From DATEOR01 sp046733475 (GTDB lineage: Bacteria > Actinomycetota > Thermoleophilia > Gaiellales > Gaiellaceae): DNA of 15,741 bases. The notes beneath the pieces were generated by a model, which saw nothing but the letters and a program-made list of their open reading frames with translations, searched no databases and was not told the DNA's origin. Each line of letters begins with the position of its first letter. Positions within the stretch are counted from its first letter, which is position 1. The stretch covers positions 1 to 15,741 of the forward strand of contig JBKPPF010000048.1 of NCBI GenBank assembly GCA_046733475.1. The letters run 5' to 3'. Position numbers and translations under genes: made by a program. This document shows, in pieces, positions 1 through 5,827 of this stretch.

Positions 1-25
1 GAATCTTCCGATACCGCCCATCGCC

Positions 26-973
26 GTGGCCGATACATCGCTCTCCCTGCTCTGGGACACGACGCGCCTGCGCCTCCTCGTCGAGATCGAGCGGCAGGGC
101 ACCGTCTCCGCGGCCGCGCGGACCGTCGGGATCGGGCAGCCGACTGCGAGCGAGCATCTACGGCTGCTCGAGGCAGCGGCCGGGCAGAGGCTCGTGGAAC
201 GCAACGGCCGCGGCAGTCGCCTCACCGAGGCAGGCAGCCTGCTCGCAGCACGCGCGCGTGAGGCACTCGCGGCGCTGCATGCCGGTGAGGAGGAGCTCGG
301 CGCGCTCGCCGGTCTCGAGGCGGGAACCATCCACATCGGAGCCTCGACGACGCCGGGTGTCTACCTGCTCCCCGACACGCTCGGCTGCTTCCGGCGCGAC
401 CATCCGCACGTCGACGTCGAGGTTGAGATCGCGTCGACGGACGAGATGATCGAGCGCTTGCTCGCGGGGCGGGTGCAACTCGCCCTCGTTGGGGAAACGG
501 AGGTCGACGAGCGCGTCGAGCTCACGCCGTTTCTGGCGGACGAGATCATCGGAATCGCCAAGCCTGGCCTGCTCCCCATCAAGGGGGGGCGCATCAGCGT
601 CAAGGCGCTCGTTGATCAGACGCTACTCGTGCGCGAAGGAGGCTCGAGCACGCGCCAGACGGCCGAGCGCGCTCTCGGCCAGGCGGGCGTACTTCCGAAG
701 CGCGTTTGGGAGCTCGACTCAAGCGAGGCGATCAAGCGTGCGGCTCGCGAGGGGCTGGGGATCGCGTTCCTTTCTCGCTATGCCGTGGCCGAAGAGCTTG
801 AGCGAGGCGAGCTCGAGAGCTTCCGGCTTCGAGGGGCGCCCAAGATCGAGCGACGCCTGTACGTGGCACGGCTTGTCAGACGACCTTTCAGCCCAAGCGA
901 ACGCGGTTTCATCGCAACCCTCATGCGTTGCTGCGCCAAGAACTCCGAGTTTGCGGAGGCATGTGTTGCCTAA
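26..973 (+). CDS. LysR-family transcriptional regulator
   Basis: A 315-residue protein of normal LysR length. The N-terminal winged helix-turn-helix covers about residues 14-75, with the recognition segment SAAARTVGIGQPTASEHL at 28-45. A substrate-binding-like effector domain runs from about 92 to 295 (GTIHIGAST, then DEMIERLLAGRVQLALVGE). The effector and target genes cannot be read from sequence. The overall form resembles the CysL/YeiE branch, but the usual exporter neighbour of that branch is absent. The start is taken as GTG at 26 because the helix-turn-helix begins a few residues later; the frame stays open to the window edge, so an upstream start is possible. The last 15 residues (two Cys, then EFAEACVA) are an atypical tail. 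The next plus-strand gene is a small membrane protein that may be cotranscribed. Confidence 0.9.
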   Translation: MADTSLSLLWDTTRLRLLVEIERQGTVSAAARTVGIGQPTASEHLRLLEAAAGQRLVERNGRGSRLTEAGSLLAARAREALAALHAGEEELGALAGLEAGTIHIGASTTPGVYLLPDTLGCFRRDHPHVDVEVEIASTDEMIERLLAGRVQLALVGETEVDERVELTPFLADEIIGIAKPGLLPIKGGRISVKALVDQTLLVREGGSSTRQTAERALGQAGVLPKRVWELDSSEAIKRAAREGLGIAFLSRYAVAEELERGELESFRLRGAPKIERRLYVARLVRRPFSPSERGFIATLMRCCAKNSEFAEACVA

Positions 974-1027
974 CACAAGGCGAGAACTCCGCGAGTTGTT
1001 CCCACCGTCTACGCGCTCGGGCTGGCG

Positions 1028-1324
1028 GTGATCGCCCCCATCTACATCGGTCTCGCAGTCGGCGGCGATGGGCGCTGGAAGGTCATCGCTGTCGAAACCG
1101 GCGTCGCCAGCGGATTCATCATCATCGCCGCCGCAGCGATCACCGGCACACCGTGGCTGCTTGTCGTCGGCCTCGCCGGTCATGGCTTGAAGGACCTCGG
1201 GCAGCACCGCACTCAGTTCGTGGCTAACACGAAGTGGTGGCCTCCGTTCTGCCTCGTGGTCGACTTCGTGGTCGCGGCGGTAATCGTCGTCGAGATCGTC
1301 GCCGGCGTTCACTTTCACAACTAG
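1028..1324 (+). CDS. Small multi-pass membrane protein, N-terminus uncertain
   Basis: A protein of at least 98 residues, with hydrophobic segments at about 1-12, 18-38, 43-52 and 74-94 and a conserved-looking loop between them (GHGLKDLGQHRTQFV, then KWWPPFC). This is the look of small uncharacterised actinobacterial membrane proteins; no function can be assigned. The first usable start codon is GTG 1028, which cuts into the first membrane segment. The same frame is open back to the LysR stop at 971-973 and reads TPRVVPTVYALGLAV just before the GTG, which would complete that helix but offers no ATG, GTG or TTG. Either a rare start is used or a frameshift separates the N-terminus: a second frame starting GTG 963 reads MLPNTRRELREL and then stops. 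Confidence 0.6.
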   Translation: MIAPIYIGLAVGGDGRWKVIAVETGVASGFIIIAAAAITGTPWLLVVGLAGHGLKDLGQHRTQFVANTKWWPPFCLVVDFVVAAVIVVEIVAGVHFHN

Positions 1325-1489
1325 AGGCCCAGAGGCGTTCCCGAGCAGCCGAGCGACGACGGCCCTAGGAGCTTCTTGGCGAGCATCGCCTTGTTTGATC
1401 CTGCCCGGCCCATTCGCAGCCGCATCTCCCAACCCAACGGCATCGACGAGGTAAGGCACCGGGGTATGACTCTGGATGCCTCAGCTACT

Positions 1490-1513
1490 CGAGGTCTGCA
1501 CCGAGGTCTGCAC
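1490..1513. repeat. 12-bp perfect tandem duplication
   Basis: The unit CGAGGTCTGCAC occurs twice head to tail (1490-1501 and 1502-1513) without mismatch. It lies in non-coding DNA just before an inverted repeat. No function is evident. Confidence 0.8.
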
Positions 1514-1515
1514 CA

Positions 1516-1545
1516 GGTGCGCATCGCTGGCATGAATGGCGCACC
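1516..1545. repeat. Inverted repeat, 7-bp stem
   Basis: GGTGCGC at 1516-1522 is complementary to GCGCACC at 1539-1545, around a 16-nt loop. There is no T-tract after either arm, so terminator function is doubtful. It could be a protein-binding site or chance. Confidence 0.35.
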
Positions 1546-1647
1546 CTGACCACGTAGCTATGCGATTTCCACGCGTCTAAGCAGGCGAAGGAGGCGCATA
1601 CGGGATTTGAACCTGCCGGAGCCGGAGCGGGAACAGGGGACGGAGGC

Positions 1648-1676
1648 GTACTGCCCCCATTGCTGGGAGGCAGTAT
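1648..1676. other. Strong 11-bp hairpin in non-coding DNA
   Basis: GTACTGCC (1648-1655) plus CCC pairs with GGG (1665-1667) and GGCAGTAT (1669-1676), with a single bulged A at 1668 and the hexaloop ATTGCT. The terminal pair is G-U in RNA on the plus strand. It is not followed by a T-run on either strand, so it is not a standard terminator. It directly abuts the heptamer array at 1677. It could be part of an unannotated RNA or a dispersed palindromic element. Confidence 0.55.
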
Positions 1677-1704
1677 GCCGTCTGCCGTCTGCGGTCTGCC
1701 GTCG
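1677..1704. repeat. Four-copy 7-bp tandem repeat
   Basis: Consecutive heptamers GCCGTCT, GCCGTCT, GCGGTCT and GCCGTCG begin immediately after the hairpin ending at 1676. The first two are identical and the other two have one mismatch each. The array is non-coding in any supported frame, and slippage is the simplest origin. Confidence 0.75.
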
Positions 1705-1960
1705 CGGTTGACGGTAGGGACATCGGCGCGGAGCTCGAACGGGCCCAGGTAACGCTTTACCCCTCGCTCCGCCTGCCCTCGAGCGGATGCTCGACGTCGA
1801 CGGGGGTTCTCGATGGATTCTGGGAAGTGAGCGACGGCGCATCCTTCTGCTTACGGGCGCGCAACCCCGGCGGGCACCATGACGCGGGGAAGGCGTGTCC
1901 GTTCGCCTTCTGGCCGCTTTGTCACGATGCGGCCGGCGTCTAGGCGTGGCCTCCCGCGCG

Positions 1961-1982
1961 AACCCTGACTAAACCCTGACTA
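1961..1982. repeat. 11-bp perfect tandem duplication
   Basis: AACCCTGACTA occurs twice in direct succession (1961-1971 and 1972-1982). It lies 43 bases below the terminator of tRNA-Gly, in non-coding DNA. Confidence 0.8.
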
Positions 1983-2024
1983 GCGGCCTCTCCTGCGAAA
2001 GCGGCACGAGCGGTGACGTGGCAG

Positions 2025-2048
2025 AAACCCGCCGTTTCCAGCGGGTTT
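2025..2048 (-). terminator. Terminator hairpin after tRNA-Gly
   Basis: On the minus strand, five bases past the tRNA 3' end, AAACCCGC pairs with GCGGGTTT around an 8-nt loop (TGGAAACG). The second arm ends in TTT and is followed by CTG, so the U-run is short but the placement and symmetry suit an intrinsic terminator for the tRNA transcript. Confidence 0.65.
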
Positions 2049-2053
2049 TGAGG

Positions 2054-2127
2054 AGCGGATGATGGGACTCGAACCCACGACCTTCTGCATGGCAAGCAGA
2101 CGCTCTAGCCAACTGAGCTACATCCGC
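2054..2127 (-). tRNA. tRNA-Gly(GCC)
   Basis: A complete cloverleaf on the minus strand. The acceptor stem GCGGATG (2127-2121) pairs with CATCCGC (2061-2055), with discriminator U at 2054, as is usual for bacterial tRNA-Gly. The D arm begins AGCTCAGTTGG. The anticodon stem TCTGC/GCAGA encloses TTGCCAT, giving anticodon GCC. The T arm GTGGG/CCCAT encloses TTCGAGT. CCA is not encoded. A TATAAT box lies just upstream and a hairpin just downstream, so the gene has its own small transcription unit. Confidence 0.97.
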
Positions 2128-2137
2128 GAGCCCGCCG

Positions 2138-2143
2138 ATTATA
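2138..2143 (-). promoter_or_regulatory. -10 box of the tRNA-Gly promoter
   Basis: The minus strand reads a perfect TATAAT ten bases before the first base of tRNA-Gly, so transcription would start within a few bases of the mature 5' end. The -35 region, about 16-17 bases further up (CTGGAC or TCTGGA), is weak. The box overlaps the TAA stop codon (2141-2139) of the RNase H-family gene upstream, so the stop and the promoter share bases. Confidence 0.7.
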
Positions 2144-2549
2144 GCCGCTCGGCTTCCTGGTCCAGAGCGTCGTTGACGAGCCGGTCGGCGAGCTCGTTGT
2201 GCTCGCGCCGCACCGCCGTGTAGTGCACAGCGCCGATCTCCCGCTCGTGCCGCTTGGCCTCGAAAGACAGGTCGATCAGGGCGGCGTTCTTGATCTTGTA
2301 CTCGCCGCGCATCTGCTTCACGAGGAGCTCCGAGTCGGAAACGACCTCGAGGTCGTCGACTCCGAGCTCGGCTGCCTTGGCGAGACCGGCGGTCAATGCG
2401 CGATACTCGGCCACGTTGTTCGTGGCAACGCCGATGGGCTCACCGCGGGCATCCAGCACGGTTCCGTCCTCCGCCTCGAGAACGTAGGCCGAGGCAGCGG
2501 GCCCAGGGTTGCCCCGCGAGCCGCCGTCCGTGAACAGGCGAGCCTTCAC
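2139..2549 (-). CDS. RNase HI-family ribonuclease
   Basis: A 136-residue single-domain RNase H fold, the standard length for stand-alone RNase HI-like proteins, which cut the RNA strand of RNA-DNA hybrids. The family's acidic active-site residues are visible: D8 in FTDGGSRGNPGPA, E48 in NNVAEYRAL, D72 in VVSDSELL and D122 in ADRLVNDAL, with a nearby H117 in REHNELAD matching the mobile-loop His position. The start is GTG 2549, which puts the first strand (KARLFTDGG) right at the N-terminus. This GTG overlaps the TGA of the upstream NIF3-like gene in a GTGA, implying translational coupling. The stop codon lies within the -10 box of tRNA-Gly. It is closest to the RNase HI/YpdQ-type proteins; activity on hybrids is inferred. 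Confidence 0.92.
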   Translation of the reverse strand: MKARLFTDGGSRGNPGPAASAYVLEAEDGTVLDARGEPIGVATNNVAEYRALTAGLAKAAELGVDDLEVVSDSELLVKQMRGEYKIKNAALIDLSFEAKRHEREIGAVHYTAVRREHNELADRLVNDALDQEAERL

Positions 2550-2854
2550 AGGAGCGGGTAGACGTCGAAGGAGGGCTCCTCGTAGGGGTGCGCGGCTCGC
2601 AGCGCGGCGATGACCTCCTCGTGGCGGTCTTCGGGAAAGACGGTCTCGAGCCGGAGCTCGGAAACGCGCTCCTCTCGCCCACTCTCGCCCACGGACGGCT
2701 TCGTGCCCGCTCCCCCTTTGAACGTGCCCGTCCCCGCCGTGTACCAAGAGCAGCGCTCGTAGTCGCCGATCTGACCGGCGCCCGCGGCAAAGAGGGCGTC
2801 TCGAACCGTGTCGAGCGACTCGCGGGGAACGAACACGATGAGCTTACGGTTCAG
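2546..2854 (-). CDS. Stand-alone NIF3/YqfO PII-like domain protein, probable CTG start
   Basis: A 102-residue protein matching the CutA/PII-like insert domain of YqfO/NIF3-family proteins, here as a single-domain protein. Signature segments are KLIVFVP at 4-10, AAGAGQIGDYERCSW at 23-37, GTGTF at 41-45 and the C-terminal HPYEEPSFDVYPLL. The biochemical role of such domains is not established; metal or nucleotide binding has been suggested for relatives. Family members normally begin at or just before KLxVFVP. The first ordinary start, GTG 2836, would delete that strand and lacks a ribosome binding site at a workable distance. A CTG at 2854 sits five bases after GAGGAGG and gives LNRKLIVFVP, so CTG is preferred. 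The stop overlaps the RNase H-family start. Confidence 0.8.
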   Translation of the reverse strand: MNRKLIVFVPRESLDTVRDALFAAGAGQIGDYERCSWYTAGTGTFKGGAGTKPSVGESGREERVSELRLETVFPEDRHEEVIAALRAAHPYEEPSFDVYPLL

Positions 2855-2859
2855 GTTTC

Positions 2860-2866
2860 CCTCCTC
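2860..2866 (-). promoter_or_regulatory. Ribosome binding site deciding the CTG start of the NIF3-like gene
   Basis: GAGGAGG on the minus strand with five bases (GAAAC) to the CTG at 2854. It is 23 or more bases from the next usable start (GTG 2836), too far to serve that codon. Confidence 0.6.
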
Positions 2867-2873
2867 GACCGGC

Positions 2874-2881
2874 GGGAAGGA
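2874..2881 (+). promoter_or_regulatory. Ribosome binding site for the gene starting at 2889
   Basis: GGGAAGGA followed by seven bases and GTG 2889. It supports GTG 2889 over the earlier in-frame ATG codons, which would run into the opposite-strand NIF3-like gene. Confidence 0.55.
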
Positions 2882-2888
2882 CGGTCTC

Positions 2889-3266
2889 GTGGCTTCGCTT
2901 CAGGTCAGGCCGCGCCCGACGCCCGGGGAGCACGACGACGTCATCATGGATGTCGACGTCGACGAGCATCTTGCTGTCCTCGCGGCGACCCTCGAGGACT
3001 GGGTGACGCCGCGGCCGGGCTGGGAGCTCATGCTGCGCCAGGGCACGGAGTTCGACCGGCGCAACAACGTCGAGGCCGAGCTCGAGCTGGCTCTCGGGGA
3101 GCAGACATCCCGGCTTCTCTTCCGGCTCGACCAGCTCGAGGCCGTCGACGACACACCGGAGGAGCTCGTGTTGCGCTTCGAGGAGCGCGACGGGATCGCG
3201 AAGCTCGCGCGCCTCAACGGGAACGGGCTCGACGTCGAACTCTTCCACATCCTCACCTTTACATAG
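2889..3266 (+). CDS. Hypothetical protein, 125 residues
   Basis: No family recognised. The protein is acidic and soluble-looking, with no signal peptide or membrane segment. It has a run rich in Asp and Val early on (IMDVDVDEHLAVL), then WVTPRPGWELMLRQG, then alternating acidic and hydrophobic residues and an Asp/Glu-rich second half ending ELFHILTFT. Third positions are strongly G/C and the residue mix is balanced, whereas the opposite frames are Arg- or Ser-rich, so this strand is taken as coding. GTG 2889 has a good ribosome binding site. It is divergent from the NIF3-like gene with only 34 bases between the two start codons, and convergent with the aldehyde dehydrogenase gene. Confidence 0.65.
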   Translation: MASLQVRPRPTPGEHDDVIMDVDVDEHLAVLAATLEDWVTPRPGWELMLRQGTEFDRRNNVEAELELALGEQTSRLLFRLDQLEAVDDTPEELVLRFEERDGIAKLARLNGNGLDVELFHILTFT

Positions 3267-3345
3267 GCGTCGCACTGCGGCCGCGTCCTGGGCGGCGCGG
3301 TCACACACGGTTGCGTTCGCGCGGGCTACGCTCGAAAGCGGGTGG

Positions 3346-3370
3346 AGGCGTGGGGTGGCCCCGGACGCCT
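3346..3370. terminator. Possible hairpin between convergent genes
   Basis: AGGCGT (3346-3351) and GGGG (3352-3355) pair with CCCC (3359-3362) and ACGCCT (3365-3370), leaving a two-base bulge. It sits between the convergent hypothetical gene and the aldehyde dehydrogenase and touches the latter's stop codon. There is no T-tract, so terminator activity is uncertain. Confidence 0.35.
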
Positions 3371-4880
3371 ACGGTGCCGGACTCTCGAATTCGTCGATCT
3401 GCGCGCGCTGCAGCTTGCCCGAGTAATCGACGTAGATCGACTTCCACTCCGTGTAGAAGTCGAGCGCGGCCTGGCCTGCCTCGCGATGGCCGTTGCCCGT
3501 CGCCTTCGTGCCGCCGAACGGAAGATGAACCTCCGCCCCGGTCGTGCCGGCGTTGATGTACGTGATCCCGGTATTCAGGTCGCGCATCGCGCGGAACGCC
3601 TTGTTCACATCGCGCGTGAAGATCGAAGACGAGAGGCCGAACTCGACCGAGTTCGCAGCGCGGATGGCCTCATCGATGTCCGTCGCCCGGATGAGCGCGG
3701 TGGTCGGCCCGAAGATTTCCTCCTGGGCGATCCGCATCTGGGGATCGACGTCCCCGAAGATCGTCGGCCTGTAAAAGAAGCCTTTGTCGAGTCCATTGTC
3801 CGTCGCGATCTCGCCGCCGGTGAGGAGCTTCGCGCCCTCGTCCTGGCCGATCTTGGTATACGAGTGGATCTTCTCGAGCGCCGAGCGGTTGATGACCGGG
3901 CCGACATCCACATCCTCCTCGAGCCCGTACCCGAGCTTGAGCTGCTCCGTGCGCTCGACGAGCTTCGACCGCAGCGGCTCGTAGACCTTAGAGCCGACGA
4001 TGACGCGGCTCGCCGCGGTGCAACGCTGGCCCGAGGTGCCGAACGCCGACCAGAGGATCCCGTCCACCGCGAGGTCCACGTCCGCGTCGTCCATGACGAT
4101 GATGGCATTCTTGCCGCCGAGCTCGAGGTGGATGTGCTTGAGGAAAGGAGCCCCGTTCTCGGCCGTCTTGATCCCGACCTCGCGGGAGCCGGTGAGGGAG
4201 ATGAGCGGCACCTCCGGGTGCTTGACGAGCCGCTCGCCCACGACGCTGCCGCCGCCGTGCACGATGTTGAGGACACCCGGCGGAAGCCCGGCTTCTTCAA
4301 AGATCTCGACGAAGCGCTCCGCCAGCGCGGGTGTGTCAGTCGCCGGCTTGAAGACGACTGTGTCCCCGCACACGAGCGCGGGCGCGATCTTCCAGCTCGG
4401 GATGGCGATCGGGAAGTTCCACGGCGTGATGGCGCCGACCACGCCGACCGGTAGGCGCACGCTCATCTGGAACTTGTCCGGCATCTCCGACGGCGTCGTC
4501 TGCCCGAACATCCGCCGGCCCTCGCCGGCCATGTAGTACGTCATGTCGATGGCTTCCTGGACGTCGCCGCCCGCCTCGGCGCGCACCTTGCCCATCTCCT
4601 GGACCATGAGCTCGGTCAGCTCGTCTTTGTGCTCGACGAACTGCTGCGCGACGCGAAAGAGGATCTCGGCGCGCTTCGGCGCCGGCACGAGGCGCCAGCT
4701 CTCGTAGGCGTCCTTGGCGGCCTCCACCGCCCGGTCGGTGTCCTCGACGGTGGACTTCGGGAAGACGCCGATCAGCTCGCCCGTCGCCGGGTTGGTCGAC
4801 TCGAAGGTCTCGCCGCCCGTCGCGTCGACCCACTCGCCGCCGATGTAATTTCGGTACGTCTTTGTGCCCGTCGTCGCCAT
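3369..4880 (-). CDS. NAD(P)-dependent aldehyde dehydrogenase
   Basis: A 503-residue, full-length member of the aldehyde dehydrogenase superfamily, oxidising an aldehyde to the acid with NAD(P)+. Active-site landmarks are present: PWNFP at 153-157 (oxyanion Asn155), FKPA with Lys178 for cofactor binding, LTGSREVG at 229-236, general base Glu253 in HLELGG, nucleophile Cys287 in GQRCTAASR, and EEIFGP at 387-392. The C-terminal segment (GTTGAEVHLPFGGTKATGNG) recalls the semialdehyde dehydrogenases, such as the aminoadipate or 2,5-dioxovalerate types, but the substrate cannot be fixed. ATG 4880 is preceded by AAGGGGAG. It lies 70 bases downstream of the DRR-motif gene on the same strand, far enough to allow its own promoter. 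It is cytosolic, with no export signal. Confidence 0.95.
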   Translation of the reverse strand: MATTGTKTYRNYIGGEWVDATGGETFESTNPATGELIGVFPKSTVEDTDRAVEAAKDAYESWRLVPAPKRAEILFRVAQQFVEHKDELTELMVQEMGKVRAEAGGDVQEAIDMTYYMAGEGRRMFGQTTPSEMPDKFQMSVRLPVGVVGAITPWNFPIAIPSWKIAPALVCGDTVVFKPATDTPALAERFVEIFEEAGLPPGVLNIVHGGGSVVGERLVKHPEVPLISLTGSREVGIKTAENGAPFLKHIHLELGGKNAIIVMDDADVDLAVDGILWSAFGTSGQRCTAASRVIVGSKVYEPLRSKLVERTEQLKLGYGLEEDVDVGPVINRSALEKIHSYTKIGQDEGAKLLTGGEIATDNGLDKGFFYRPTIFGDVDPQMRIAQEEIFGPTTALIRATDIDEAIRAANSVEFGLSSSIFTRDVNKAFRAMRDLNTGITYINAGTTGAEVHLPFGGTKATGNGHREAGQAALDFYTEWKSIYVDYSGKLQRAQIDEFESPAP

Positions 4881-4950
4881 CGCTCCCCTTTGATCGTGTC
4901 GGAGAGCGATTCTACGCAGCCGGCTTCAGCGGGTGACCTTTACAAGTGAG

Positions 4951-5178
4951 CTAATCGCCTGAGACGTCCGTGGGCGGAAACGTCCCCGGGATGCGTCCAC
5001 GCCGCCGGTCGCGCGTCTGCCGACGCTCCTTCATCTCGGCGCTCGGCTTTCCCTGCCGGCGGTCGGGCCCGGAGCGCCGGTCGACGATGACCTCGACGTT
5101 CGGATTGTCCTTGTAGTACTCGACGAGTCTCTCGAAGAGCTCGTCCTTGAGCTCGGGCGGAATGACGCAGTAGATCAT
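4951..5178 (-). CDS. Small conserved-looking DRR-motif protein
   Basis: A 75-residue protein of unknown function. The N-terminal half (MIYCVIPPEL, DELFERLVEYYKDNPNV, EVIVDRR) looks like a small alpha/beta unit. The rest carries repeated basic motifs, DRRSGPDRR, ERRQTRDRRRG, and a Pro/Gly tail. DRR-type motifs of this kind occur in linkers of bacterial signalling proteins, but no function follows from that. It starts 34 bases after the zinc-ribbon gene in the same direction, so it probably belongs to the EF-G-like gene's operon. ATG 5178 is the natural start although the ribosome binding site before it is weak. Confidence 0.7.
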   Translation of the reverse strand: MIYCVIPPELKDELFERLVEYYKDNPNVEVIVDRRSGPDRRQGKPSAEMKERRQTRDRRRGRIPGTFPPTDVSGD

Positions 5179-5212
5179 CTCGCCGGAGTGTAGTGGCGGT
5201 TTGGACCTTGCT

Positions 5213-5827
5213 CTAGAGCCGGGGGATGTCCGGCGTCAGCCGGCCGTCGGGCCCGAGGTGGCCGTTCCAGTCCTTGAAGCGGTCGTCGAGCTCGTCGAGC
5301 TCGTAGCCGCGCTCTGCGAGACGAACCGGCTGGCCCGACTCGAAGACGACGCGGTACTGGTACCAGGAGATGTCCCAGGCGACAGTGACGACCACTTCCG
5401 CGTTCACCCCGGAAAGCGGCAGGAAGCTGACGCGCGCCTCGCCGAGGCTCTTCGCGATCCCGGCGATCGTCCGCCGGTAGGCGCTGTCGTTGAAGAGCTC
5501 CGCGGCCTCGACCATCGCCTGCTCCGTCGACGAGAGCCGGCGCAGCACGGGCTCCGGCATGACGGGCTCGGGCTCGATCTTGCGGTGCTGCTCGATGAGC
5601 CCCAGGCCCGGGAAGCGCCTGCGGCGCCGAGACGTGTCCGGCACGAGCGGCGTCGTCGGGCTCCCCTCCTTGATCCACCCGTGCTCATCGGCCTGGTCGG
5701 TGCAGAGCGCGCAGACGTCCACCCAGTCCTCGCCGCCGGGCGTGAAGCGGACCGACCGCTCCCCCATCAGAAGCGTGCGGTGGCACACCGCGCACTGGCG
5801 GTAGACGTCCTGTCTCCGGACGATCAG
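5213..5827 (-). CDS. Zinc-ribbon protein of unknown function, probable CTG start
   Basis: A 204-residue protein when read from CTG 5827. The N-terminus carries two CxxC pairs (Cys12/Cys15 in QCAVC, Cys39/Cys42 in VCALC), a typical zinc-ribbon layout. A linker with Arg-rich and Pro/Glu-rich parts follows, then a C-terminal domain (about 95-190) with mixed helices and strands (MVEAAELFND, VVVTVAWDISWYQYRVVF). The first ordinary start, GTG 5788, begins between the first pair of Cys and would destroy the ribbon. The CTG overlaps the TGA of the EF-G-like gene as CTGA and follows GAGGAGG, mimicking the common ATGA coupling. No family is recognised. Coupling to a translation factor hints at a role near the ribosome or RNA, which is inference only. 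Confidence 0.75.
   Translation of the reverse strand: MIVRRQDVYRQCAVCHRTLLMGERSVRFTPGGEDWVDVCALCTDQADEHGWIKEGSPTTPLVPDTSRRRRRFPGLGLIEQHRKIEPEPVMPEPVLRRLSSTEQAMVEAAELFNDSAYRRTIAGIAKSLGEARVSFLPLSGVNAEVVVTVAWDISWYQYRVVFESGQPVRLAERGYELDELDDRFKDWNGHLGPDGRLTPDIPRL

Larger units (their letters stand above)
1325..2024. other. Gene-free, repeat-containing intergenic region
   Basis: About 700 bases between the plus-strand membrane protein and the minus-strand tRNA-Gly. Open frames here are Arg/Ser/Pro-rich without domains or ribosome binding sites, and look like chance frames in GC-rich DNA. The region does hold ordered structure: a 12-bp tandem duplication (1490-1513), an inverted repeat (1516-1545), a strong hairpin (1648-1676) abutting a four-copy heptamer array (1677-1704), and an 11-bp tandem duplication (1961-1982). 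On the minus strand near 1604-1624 there is also a T-arm-like string (GGTTCAAATCCCG), but no cloverleaf closes around it. Confidence 0.6.

Noticed and set aside
719..1459. Long minus-strand frame opposite the LysR 3' end and the membrane protein
   Set aside because: Asp/Arg-rich composition mirroring the plus-strand genes, with no domain or ribosome binding site.
1600..1630. Minus-strand tRNA or tRNA-Sec-like T arm
   Set aside because: The T-stem has an A-C mismatch and no 5' acceptor strand complementary to ATGCGCC is found upstream, so no cloverleaf or tmRNA can be built.
1558..1842. 94-codon minus-strand frame
   Set aside because: Arg-rich with no ribosome binding site; it crosses the hairpin and the heptamer array.
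2808..2888. Earlier ATG or GTG starts for the gene at 2889
   Set aside because: They would overlap the NIF3-like gene's start region and lack a ribosome binding site; GTG 2889 has one.
3342..4454. 370-codon plus-strand frame
   Set aside because: Antisense of the aldehyde dehydrogenase, whose motifs are all intact on the minus strand.
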